Below, in pieces: positions 1-10,400 of a DNA stretch of 64,000 nt. The position numbers and the translations under genes were made by a program. Under the pieces are notes generated by a model, which was given only the letters and a program-made list of their open reading frames with translations, did no database searches and was not told the DNA's origin. Every line of letters begins with the position of its first letter. Within the stretch, counting starts at the first letter, position 1. This DNA is from Bactericera cockerelli (Eukaryota; Arthropoda; Insecta; Hemiptera; Triozidae): positions 5,818,608-5,882,607 of the forward strand of contig CM044962.1 in the NCBI GenBank assembly GCA_024516035.1. Direction: 5' to 3'.

Positions 1-65
1 TGCTTCAAAATTGATGAGTTTTGACAGAAAATTTAACTTTTAAGGGCCGGAATCATAAAACAGCA

Positions 66-233
66 TTAACACTTAGACGACCGGGTGTACCACCGTTGGT
101 ACACGCGTGTCTGTAAGGAATGGACCGAGTGTACCACCGGTGGTACACGCATGTACTACGCCTGTGAATAGCCTAAACATCGCCGGTCCCACGGGAGAAC
201 TCACTAAAATTATGCCGGTCGTCTATGTGTTAA
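66..233. mobile_element. TTAA-flanked non-autonomous element (piggyBac-like MITE)
   Basis: Ends TTAACACTTAGACGACCGG and its near-perfect inverse (1 mismatch). Inside are two copies of a gtgtaccaccg-type palindrome; 129-148 (gtgtaccaccggtggtacac) is a perfect 20-bp palindrome. TTAA at both ends is the piggyBac target site. Confidence 0.75.
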
Positions 234-1580
234 ATATCTAGAATTTGATAATCCAACCAACAGCTGATATAAATGCGCTGTGATTGGTTGAAATTAGGGG
301 AAAAACAGGATTAGATTAATCTAATCCTGTTACATAATTCAGACCTTAGTATGTTGAGGTTCACAAGCCAGGTCAAGCGAGGTTTAAAGTAGTTCTTCCG
401 GCTATGAGTTTCTCGCAAATGGAGGGTAATACCTCCGGTACTTCTAAGGTTTTAGCGTTTTTCTTTATTTTCAGCAGTTCTTGGGATACGGGGGGGGGAT
501 AGGACTTTATGGACACTTTGTATTGACATTTTTGTACATAGACCTTGTTCCGTTAATAAACACCCATTTACCGGGCAATTGTTATTATTATTATTATTTA
601 AATAGAAAAGAAAATACATTGGAAAACAGAGTTCCACGTTCGCAGAAAGAGCGGCAGCGTCAGAAACACTCTCGCCCCCTTGATATCAACTTCGTGAGTT
701 TAAATTTAGACCGACGACGATGATTCGAGTTGTGCAAAAAGAGAAACATTATTATCCAGCCCTATGCACCGTCTATCTCCCTCTGTGTTACTTTTTCATT
801 TTTTTTTTTTTTAATCCGAAAACTGACGCGGTGTCCTGAGTAATTTTTTTCCATGTAAAATTCCATATTTACGAAATGTGTCTAGAAGAGTAAGGTGTTG
901 GAAATTTCTTTTTTACCTATCTGTTTTTTTTCGTTCAATAGTAAATTACGCTTTTTGTGTGTGTGTTGATAAAAACTTTGACAGACGGTTTTTCATTTCA
1001 GAGGAACCCTATTTTTTCTTCCGGAAAAATCCTTGCTGAAATTCGAACACTGTCATTCATGTTTGGAAAATGCACTGTGTTAATTTGTAGAGAACCCGAT
1101 ATTTTTCCGAACATTTCGGAATGTGTACAATAATTGTAATACAATAAAATAAAAGTAATTTTTAATCCAAATCGTCGTACTGTTGAGTTTTGTATTTCTC
1201 TCCATCAAAGTGTTTTTTTTTTTTGTATCAGTTCTCAAAGCCCATGTGTGTTGTGAAGTGTTTTTATCAAGGAAATTTACGAATATGTCCGCTTAGTTTT
1301 GTGTTATTTTTCATCTTCTTGTGATATAAGCGTCAAATTTATCGAAAATCCTACGTGAATTCTTTTCTCCCCCATTTTAAATTACAGATTTTCATGTTGT
1401 CGAGTTAGTGTCTAACAAAGCTTTTGTCATTGTTGAAAAGTTATTTTCAATTCGTCTAGTTGTAATCGGTGATAGTATATAGCTTTTTTTTAAAACTTTG
1501 CTGTAGAAATGTCGGCAGCACAAGTTTTGTAGGATTTTTGTTCCCAGTGAGTATCTTCTTTTTTCTCTCATATTTTTGGT
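234..1580. other. AT-rich, no gene seen
   Basis: Contains a retroelement-like tail near 515-600 and several T-runs. The open frame 481-723 lacks coding features. Confidence 0.6.
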
Positions 1581-1835
1581 GTTTTAACGTCACTTACAAT
1601 TGCATTGTAATATCACGACGGGGTTTTACCCTTCAACTGTAGGAAACTCACAAGTTACTCAAATTAACTTCACCCAGCCTGAGTGGGGCCAGGATTTGCC
1701 AGCATCACTTCAGGGTTTGGTTTTGAATGTCCACCCGTCAAAGTACTAGTCTCACTGGACGTTGCTTAACTTCAGTGACACAGAGAAAACTGATGTATTT
1801 AACGCGTCATCGAAGCTGGCTTATCTTGCCTTTTA
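1581..1835 (-). mobile_element. 5S-rRNA-headed SINE (diverged)
   Basis: On the complement: degraded 5S-like head, then the shared SINE body (ctcaggctgggtgaag-like) and a gacgttaaaac end. Confidence 0.75.
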
Positions 1836-1939
1836 TTTGACCTTTTTTAAAAACCATATCTAAGAAAATCTTGTCTGACAAATTAAACTCTTTCATTTTT
1901 ATTTTATTTTTCTCTTTCTTTTTTCTTGAGAAGGACTAT

Positions 1940-2169
1940 TCCGTTGGTTCGAATCTCAGCCCGTGCATGAATTTTTCCTCATAAATTTGAGTTTTTGATT
2001 ACATCATAAGACTCTGAGGGTTAGGTGGTGGAAAATGCTTTGAGCATTAATCTCGCCTGGTGGTTGCCTTCCACTAAAGAGTGTTATTATTATTATCATG
2101 GGTTGGGTGGTGAGCATTAACCTCGCCTGGTGGTTGCCTTCCACTAAAGAGTGTTATTATTATTATCAT
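1940..2169 (+). mobile_element. SINE family B, 5' truncated, tail duplicated
   Basis: ggttcgaatctcagcccgtg, then the tail gcattaatctcgcctggtgg; the last ~65 bp are repeated once. Confidence 0.75.
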
Positions 2170-2286
2170 GGGTATTATCCCGGCAATAATCCCGCCCTTG
2201 GTAATTTATGTAAATATATTTCAATAAAGAGTTTAATACTTCTACAGTACTAATTCTCTTAAAAAACCTTCTAATAGGTCTTAAGT

Positions 2287-2512
2287 CAGCGTCGCGTTGA
2301 TGGCACGTTGAATCCACCAATTCTCGTTCTGTACCTAAAGTTAGGCAACATCCAGCTTGGTTAGGACTTGGATGGGTGAGTATTTCAATTAAAGCCATCG
2401 AACGTATTGCTGGCTGTTCCCCAGGCTGGGTGATGTAAATGTGGGTAGCTGATTGGTGAGGTTCCAGCAAATGGAGGGTATAACACCCGTCTCAATTGAA
2501 TAGACCTAGATG
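2287..2512 (+). mobile_element. 5S-rRNA-headed SINE (diverged)
   Basis: Head contains ggcacgttgaatccacc and ggttaggacttggatgggtg (box C-like); body aggctgggtgatgtaaatg. Confidence 0.8.
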
Positions 2513-2574
2513 TTACAGAGATGTTGATCAAAAATAATAAATGTGTGTCCTTTGACGGCTTTGTGTAATTATAT

Positions 2575-2798
2575 CACAGCCCAAGTAGGTAGCGCAGAAT
2601 TTCCTTTGACTTTTTACCATATTGTGTACCATTTGCCCCTAATTCCACCCCTGGCGTCGCTCACATCAAAGCAGATACACTCATCCCGCCTTACGAGGTA
2701 TGAGTGAACCCCGAACATCCAAAAACTCCTAGTCTGCCGGGATTCGAACCCAGGTCACCGTGCGTGCAAGCTGAGTGCGCTACCCACTCACTCTAGGG
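2575..2798 (-). mobile_element. SINE family E
   Basis: Complement head gagtgagtgggtagcgcact, B box gggttcgaatcccgg. Confidence 0.75.
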
Positions 2799-2993
2799 GT
2801 TGGTGGAAAATGTTTTGAGTGTTAACCTTGCCTGGTGCTTGCTTACCTTGCTTACCTATTATTATCATTTTCAAGGCTTCAATAATATTTTATGCAGAAA
2901 AAAAAACATTTTATTAAGACTAACACTGATGCGTCAAATTCACTTAATAATAATTCAATAATTATTATTTTACGAACATATTTATGACAAACA

Positions 2994-3205
2994 CCACTGT
3001 AGGTAGTCAAGTGGTTAACGCGCTAGTCTGGTAATCCAGGTAGCGTAGGGATCCGTTGGTTCGAATCCCACCCAGTGCACGAATTTTTCCTCATTAATTT
3101 GAGATTGTGACCACATAATAATAAAACTGAGGGTTAGGTGGTAGAAAATGCTTTGAGCATTAACCTCGCCTGGTGGTTACCTTCCACTAAACAGTATTAT
3201 TATTA
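2994..3205 (+). mobile_element. SINE family B (tRNA-derived)
   Basis: Head gtagtcaagtggttaacgcg, B box ggttcgaatcccaccca, tail ttccactaaacag plus tat repeats. Confidence 0.88.
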
Positions 3206-3395
3206 GATTGGTTGTTAGAGTAGCAGACTCAGAACTAAGAGGTTACTGCTTCGAATTTCGTGGATATTTAATTCTAATAAGCTGGAATGAGTAATTTTGA
3301 GTTAATCACAAGACAATTGACCTTGTGGTCAGCTCAAAAAAGTTATCATTTTTTGGTTTAGTCACTATTTTTATCAGAAAACTCGCCTCACTACA

Positions 3396-3510
3396 GCGCA
3401 CGATTAGCTCAGTGTTAAGGCATTCTCTTGCTGTGCTGTAGGTGCCGGGCTTAAACCTCAGTGCCGACAAATGGTATTCAAAAATTGATTACAGTTGTTT
3501 GAATGTGATA
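3396..3510 (+). mobile_element. SINE family C head fragment
   Basis: gcgcacgattagctcagtg head with degraded B box; joined to a LINE tail at 3515. Confidence 0.7.
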
Positions 3511-3514
3511 CCTC

Positions 3515-3697
3515 CCGGTGTGCTTAAGTTGGGTGGAAGAGATTGCCACAGGCAATAACCCCGCCCTGTAGGGAGGACATCAACTTCATTCTCTTTTTTT
3601 TGTTCTTGATTGTTTGTTTAATCTTATTGTTTTTCATTATAATTTCATTCTATTTTACTGTATATATTTTTGTTCTACCTAATAAAGCTTACTAAAA
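3515..3697 (+). mobile_element. 3' tail of a non-LTR retrotransposon
   Basis: gttgggtggaagagattgcc, a hairpin (attgcc/ggcaat), a U-rich stretch and cctaataaagctt end. Reference copy of a family repeated about eleven times. Confidence 0.8.
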
Positions 3698-3706
3698 AAA
3701 AAAAAA

Positions 3707-3738
3707 AAGTTGACCCAGCTCCTAAATCAGAATTGTCT

Positions 3739-3771
<33 letters not shown>

Positions 3772-3930
3772 AAATTAACGGGTTCAATCTGTAATTGTGT
3801 TACTTTCGTTTTCATCAGAAGACAGGCATTTTACGGGATGAGCAAGCTTCAACACAGACCACAAGCGTCTACGTTAGCTGCTTTTTCTGAAATAAAAAGG
3901 AGTGTGAAACAGACCTCTTAATAAAATTCT
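3707..3930 (+). mobile_element. SINE family C, 3' part split by poly(A)
   Basis: gttgacccagctcctaaat, then a 29-base A-run, then caacacagaccacaagcgtc. Confidence 0.65.
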
Positions 3931-4284
3931 AAAATTGAGACACGAACCGGCAAACTCCGAGTTACGAGTCTGTCTCCATATCAATAGAACTACTGCGATC
4001 CGTTGGCTCAAGATCGTAAGGCTCATGATCCTATGAGGTAATCTTATTTTTAACCCAGACGTTTGACCTCATTCTTTTGTACTCCCTTTTAGCGAAGCCA
4101 CTCGTATCGCTCCTTTAGGTTGGTTTTTGTTTTCTAGAAAATGTGTAGCTACTTAGGTTGGTACTTTATTCTATAGAAAATGTGTAGACACTTAGGTTGG
4201 CAATTTATTCTATAGAACCTATCTTTCAAAAGACTTTCACTTCTCACAAGTGTACCCTTCTCGAGTGTTTCATCATTTTTTGTA

Positions 4285-4317
<33 letters not shown>

Positions 4318-4369
4318 GGAAACATTTCAAAACCAAATTCAGGGTAAAGGTGAACACCCTGCCAGACTA

Positions 4370-4510
4370 CCCTTCTCTCTCTTCCTCCCTCCTAATTCCC
4401 CCTCCCTCTCTCTCTCTTCCTCCTCATTCCCCCTCCCTCCTCATTTCCTCTCTCCCTCCCAGCCTCCTTTCTCTCTCCCTCCCCCTCCTCTGCCCGCCCA
4501 TCACCTCCCA
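4370..4510. repeat. Pyrimidine-rich low-complexity tract
   Basis: Continuous ct/cct-rich sequence following a 32-base A-run (4285-4316). Overlapping open frames (poly-Lys, Pro/Ser/Leu) are composition artefacts. Confidence 0.85.
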
Positions 4511-4789
4511 CGAGCGACAGTAGTCAATGAATTATACAAAAAAAAACTTTTCAATTGAATAGAGCGCCAGCTACTCAGGCTGAAAATGAATTTTGTAAAA
4601 AAAAAATAAAGCTTTTCAAAGTAGTAGAAAAATAATTTAAAAATGAAATTGAATTAGAAGAAGAAGAAGAAAAGTGCAATGATGAGTTCATTCCGTTCTG
4701 TCTGACAAGACGGGTTGAAAGACCTTTATTGTGTCATCCCCGAGCAAAAGAAAAGGATGTGGCGTAGGTGTTCAGAGCGTGGGTGGGTG

Positions 4790-5095
4790 TCTCAGTGTGG
4801 CTTTTGTTGATGAGGATGTGAGAAAATATGGCATGTCTCCCAATGTGTCTTTTGTTGATGTAAGTGTGAAAAAATATGACATGTTCCCAATGTGTATTTT
4901 GTTGATGTTATTGTAAGAAAAAATGTTAAATCTCCCAATGTGAATTTTGTTGATGTTATTGTGAAAAATATGGTATGTCTCCTAATGTGTATTTTGTTGA
5001 TGTTATTGTGAGAAAAAATGTTAAATCTCCCAATGTGTATTTTGTTGATGTTATTGTGAAAAAATGTGGCATGTCTCCCAATGTGGCTTTGTTGG
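4790..5095 (+). repeat. Tandem ~60-bp repeat, part of a dispersed repeat
   Basis: About five units containing tttgttgatgttattgtga and tctcccaatgtg. The 5' flank and first units (4670-4930) recur inverted at about 30385-30565. Confidence 0.85.
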
Positions 5096-5105
5096 ACGAG
5101 CCAAC

Positions 5106-5303
5106 TGAGAGCCCTTTCCCATTAGCAGCGCGTAGCAGGCGTTTTTTCCCGCTTGCTCTAGTGGCAAAACATTTTAACTGAGAATTTTCCCATTGAGGAG
5201 TTGAAAAATCGCTCCTCTTCCATAAGAACACTCGTTTAAAATGTATTTCAGAGTAAGCGGGGAAAAAAACGCCTGCTACGCACTTCTCATGAGAAAGGGC
5301 TCT
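5106..5303. mobile_element. MITE with ~50-bp inverted ends
   Basis: agagccctttcccat, gcgtagcaggcgtttttt and cccgctt at the left reappear in reverse order and complement at 5252-5303. Confidence 0.7.
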
Positions 5304-5629
5304 GATGGAACATCTGGATTGGCCGTCGATATGAAAAGAGCCTTGACAATCTAGGCATTACTAGGATGTTAGGAGTCTTACACACTACTATCGTATAGTA
5401 GCAATCATTGATGACACCATTGATAAAACTGACTGTCTTCATTTATTTATTTCTTGTAAGAATGAAGCATTACAATACTATTACACTCAGACTGTCTAAT
5501 TGATAATATTATAATTCATTAAGCAGATCAAGGTCGTCTCATTTTGTTTACGTCTTGCATTGGAAACAAAGAAATGAAGATGAAGTTTCCTCTTATATTT
5601 GAGAAATTGACTGACTAAAAAAATGGCTA

Positions 5630-5903
5630 GCCAGCGTCGATGGCATGTTGAATACACCGGTTCCCTTCAGAACACCGAAGTTAAGCGACATCCAGCGAGG
5701 TTAAGACTTGGATGGGTGACCATTCAAATTCTAATTCTCGTGACGCTGGCTTTTCCCGGCCCCACTCAGGCTGGGTGAGGTCAATGTGAGTAGCAGGTTT
5801 GTGAGTTTCCTGCGAATGGAGGGTAAAACCCCCGTCGTGATATGACCATGGCAGTTGAAAGCGACGTTAAACCCCACTTAAAAAAAAAAAAAAAAAAAAA
5901 AAA
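5630..5903 (+). mobile_element. 5S-rRNA-headed SINE, full length
   Basis: Head gcgtcgatggcatgttgaat, gaagttaagcgacatcc, cttggatgggtgacc follows 5S rRNA including the box A/C regions. Body and poly(A) follow; flanks share aaatggct as target duplication. Confidence 0.9.
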
Positions 5904-5909
5904 TGGCTT

Positions 5910-6849
5910 CAAAACAAGTGCTGGAAAAAAGTGGTTCTTTTTTTAATCCCAGTATAATAATAAATTTTACCATGTACTGTTCCAGTATCATATAAAATAT
6001 GATATTCTTTAACTATATCACAAATACCTACGATGTGTTTTTTTAAGGGAGGGATGTATTTGGGAACTGAATTATTTTTGGGGAACGACTTGGCGGGACT
6101 TTTTTTATGTCACGAAGTGATATTTTTTGGGGGATCTAGTTTATGCCTTCGCTGTACTGAATGTTCGGTTCTCTGAGCGCCAGACTAGTGGTCCTCGTCA
6201 CCTGGGAGAAGTTCAGCGGACGAGTAAAAAAAAAGTCTAGTAAAAAAAGTTAAACAATGATTCCATGGGTACAGATCCCTATCTTACGGTGGTGGAAGAA
6301 TTATATGGACAACCAGATCATTTTTATTAACAAAATAAATTTTATTTTATTTTGAACTGCTCTAAACAAAGAGTTGCCAACTGACACAGTATATACAATT
6401 CAAACATTCTTGTCATTAGTTATTTAAACATTTCTGGGTAGAATGAACATTTTTGAAGATGAAATTATTTCAGCAGCATCTTTGGGGACAGCTCTTATGA
6501 GTACATATGGCGATGGATAATGTTGAGTGTATCCCTGAGAATTGTTATGCATAATTCTTGGATCTGCTTTTTCTTGATGTTGTGTTTCTTGAATAAATTA
6601 ACAAGAGAAGATGAAGTACTACCTCGTATCAGTGCATAGGTGAAGAATCTACTACTCACCCAAGATTCTTAGGGATCTTTGAGAAAATTCACTTTTGCAT
6701 CGACAGTATTCTTGTTGACTCTACTGTCTATTACCTGAAGGGTATAGAAATGTTTTGTGTTTAGAAATGTGATGGTCAGGTCTCTGTCCGTTTTTTCGAA
6801 ATTGAGCTGATCATAAATTTTAAAACAGCATTTCTTAAAATATGATGAT
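5910..6849. other. No feature recognised
   Basis: AT-rich intronic sequence, presumably inside a PTPN9 intron; no exon or repeat family identified. Confidence 0.5.
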
Positions 6850-6984
6850 TTAGAGCGGAATTAATAGACGTTTTTGTAATACCTCTGTGGCGCTAAGTCA
6901 CGGATTGCGTACTGTGTAAGATAGGGAAAACTGACACTTACCAACGACTTAAGTTATTGATGTTGTCTATTAATTCCGCCCTTA
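6850..6984. mobile_element. MITE family AGGGCGGAATTAATAGAC, copy 1
   Basis: Inverted ends gagcggaattaatagac / gtctattaattccgccc, flanked by TTA on both sides; a 3-bp TTA/TAA duplication fits PIF/Harbinger-type transposition. Confidence 0.8.
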
Positions 6985-7200
6985 GAGCTGAAGCAAAAAG
7001 CTTGGTGAACGTGTTGGGGTCAAGGCTAGTAGAAAAATCAGGTGATGGTAGAACAAGTTTCTACCTATCACAAAAAATAAGTCTAGCAATACAAAGTGGA
7101 AATGCGGCGACAGTTGTGGGCTGTGTGCCTCAGGGAGATGAGTTGATTGACTTGTTTTATAGATAGTAAAATAAAAATTGAGAGAAGATAATAAATATAA
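6985..7200 (+). pseudogene. C-terminal remnant of a mobile-element protein, copy 1
   Basis: LVNVLGSRLVEKSGDGRTSF then QKISLAIQSGNAATVVGCVP and stop, followed by A-rich sequence. Related remnants at 13030-13190 and 58400-58690. Confidence 0.6.
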
Positions 7201-7304
7201 AAAAAAATAACATAGCTATCAGAAAAAAAAGCATTTCAAAATGGTTTATGATCAATGGTGGACCCTGTATTCATTTATATCGTTCACTATCATTTTGTTT
7301 CCAG

Positions 7305-7439
7305 GGAGGGTACCCGGCCAAATTGAAGAAGGTTCTCATCGTGACCGCGCCCCTCTGGTTCAAAGCCCCGTTCAAAATCCTGAGACTCTTTGTGCGGGAG
7401 AAGCTACGGGACCGAGTCTACACAGTCAGTTTACCTCAG
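7305..7439 (+). CDS. PTPN9: PTPN9 exon, C-terminal part of Sec14/CRAL-TRIO domain
   Basis: 45 codons, phase 0 at both ends, acceptor ttgtttccag and donor gtaagttgag. Translation starts [19 protein letters not shown], the strand/helix of the CRAL-TRIO fold that precedes the lipid-gate region in PTPN9. Confidence 0.93.
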
Positions 7440-10400
7440 GTAAGTTGAGTAAGTAGACCAGCAGTCTGGCTGGGGGACTATAAACAGGGAGTAGACCAGT
7501 ATTGGCTTGGTTCTGGGGGCCCTTGTCAATTATTAGCCTCCTTGTATAGACAGTGGTAGAAGTGCTGAGTCATTACTCCACTGTCTGGCTACCATCGGTC
7601 ACGATGACGCCACCCTATGATGATGAAGTTGCTTTTTCCGGCCCCACTCAGGGTTAGTGAGGTTAATTTGAGTAGCTGGTTTGTTAGTTTCCAGCAGCGA
7701 GTGTAGGGTGAAACCCCCCCGTCGAAATGTGACCGCACAGTTGAAAGCGACGTTAAAAAAAAATTCAGAATTTAGACTTGGCTAGTCTAATTTCTGAATC
7801 TTTTTATTATTATTATTATTATTCAACACTTTATTAGATATAAATGGACATATGTACAATACAAATAATTATTTTAACAATGAAAAAAAATGGAAATATA
7901 CAATAAAATGAAAAAGAATAGAAAAATATATAGATACATATGTCCTAACTAAAGGGCGGGGTTATTGTCCATGGCAATCTCTTCCACCCAACCCTTAGGA
8001 ATCCAGCCAATTTAAAATATAATATACTTAGCTGTAGAGGATGTAAAGCTACATAATATATGTCCGCACTCCTGCGCTTTCGTCTTCCCTTTCACTTCCA
8101 ACATGACGCATGGACAGAGGAATGTATGTCAGAGCCGCTTTTGAGTGCCCAGAACATGGTTTCTCGAGAGGCGTGGGCGAAAGGCTTGCATTATTGCGAG
8201 TTTAAAGTGAAATGGTAGAGATAGGCGCACCGATGAGGACTTGGCATGTAATATTATTTGGGTACAAATAAATATTAATTCAGTGGAATCTGGATATAAG
8301 AAGGGTAAGAAATCAATGTACCTCTATGTAAGGTAAAATAACCTCTTTATAAGAGAAACCCGAATATAAGAGAGAGAAATTGCGGTCTCTTGAGTTCTCT
8401 TATATCCAGATTCGACAGTACTCAATTCAATTGTAAGTTATCATATCGTGTCTAAATGTTTGTTGAACTTGGGACTTGAACCACCGGCAATTATAAGTCC
8501 GTCGCCTTATCAAACAATTCAATTGTAAGATCATCTTGTAAGAGGTTCTTGCAAGATCATCCACAACCATCTATATAAAAACAACACCTGACAAAAAATC
8601 AAACAAAAAGAAAAAAAAAAAAAATGTAAATAAAGAAATTCATCCACCATTATTAATGCTCAAAATCACCAAACTATGTACTACTGTGTCTGTGTCTATA
8701 GGCAAACATCACGAGATGTCAGTTGTTGTTATTAATATATTCAACGTTTATTATTAAAACCAACGTTTCGCTGTCTGGTTCCGCAGCTCTCGGTGCACAT
8801 TCCTCGCGAGGCCCTCCCCACGAGTCTGGGAGGCCCGGTGCTCGCCTCGCACGATGAGTGGCTCGCCTCCTGCACGCGCGCCATGAACAACAACAGCAGC
8901 GCGGCGGCCGCTGCGACCAATGGCGGGAGTCTGGGCGAGGAGCTCTGCGCAGGCGCCGGCTCGGATCCCGAGGAGTCGCCCCTCCCTCCCCCCTCCTCCG
9001 CGTCCTCCGGTGAGCGCCAAGTAGTCTGTCTTAACACGTTGATCGCCAACACTATAGAGTTACATTTCCCCAGGGGCTCAAATGACACTCCAATGTCAAG
9101 TGAATTCACCTGACGGGGCCGTACGAGACAATCATGTCCGGTGAATTCAACTGACGGGGCCGTACGAAATAATCATGTCAGGTGAATTCACCTGACGGGG
9201 CCGTACGAGATAATCATGTCAGGTGAATATGCCTGACAGGGCCCCCTGGGAAAGGTTAGTGTCAGGTGAATTCACCTGACGTGGCGATCAACGTGTTAAG
9301 GGCGGCCGCAAACGTACGCACGCGTGAACAGATGCGTTCATGCATGTGCCTTTTATTCATGCGTATATGATGTGTATGTGACCGTAAAAGGTCTTGAGCA
9401 GAAGCTGAAAATTCAACCGGCATGCATGCACGTGTGCGGCCGTCTTTTGAGCTAATGATAAATCATCATTAAATTTACGATGAGCCAGTACTATTCTTTT
9501 AATCGTAAAACAAAAAGGTTAAAATCCTTGTTGCGCTACCACTAAAATTTTGATTTACTAACACAAACACTATTATTCTGGCTGTGGGGGACTATAAACA
9601 GGAAGTAGACCAGCAGTCTGGCTGGGGGACTATAAACAGGGAGTAGACCAGCATTGGCTTGGTTCTGGGGGCCCTTGTCAAATATTAGCCTCCTTGTACA
9701 GACAGTGGTAGAAGTGCTGAGTCATTCCTCCACTGTCTGGCTACCATCGTTCACGATGACGCCACCCTATGATGAAAACAAACACTATTATTATGACCAG
9801 AGCCTCGTCTATGCATTGCGGAATTATGGACAAAATAAAAGGAAACATGAACAAAATACTCACATTAAAGCAGTTCTCACTTTTCCTCACGAGCTATGAG
9901 TGGACCCTGAACATTCAAGTACAGAGCAGGAAATATCCTGCCCTTTGGCTGTACAGGCGGAGAGGTGGTGGTTCTGGCATAGGTATTCTGGCATAGTGAA
10001 CAAATGTCTGCTATTAATTAATAATAATAACTCTTTAGTGGAAGGTAACCAGGTAACCAACAAGGTTTTTTTTTTTATTTTTGGCATTGGTTGGCAAGGC
10101 CATTCCATACAGCCATCCAAGCCAGGTTAATAATGCTCAAAACACTTTCCACCACCTAACCCTCTGAGTCTTATTATTGTGTGGTCACAAACTCAAATTT
10201 ATTAGGAAAATTTCATGCACTGCACTACACTAATCCCTCCACTACCTTTTTTTATAAAGGTAAGTGTGCCCCGGAACCGCTTTCGCATTACTTCAGGGTA
10301 CTTTACCTTTACATCCATGCCATTCCGGAATCGGAAAATTTCGGTCAGAAATTTCCGCTCCGGCCGGGATTCGAACCCGCAACCTCCGGGTCAGCAACCA

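Noticed and set aside
4197..4558. Poly-Lys and Ser/Pro/Leu frames
   Set aside because: Translation of an A-run and a pyrimidine tract.
5630..5750. 5S rRNA gene
   Set aside because: The 5S-like head is diverged, joined to a SINE body and poly(A), flanked by target duplications and repeated elsewhere; it is a SINE head.
7241..7304. Start codon of PTPN9 at 7241
   Set aside because: The ATG lies in intron sequence before a good acceptor; the Sec14 domain needs upstream exons.
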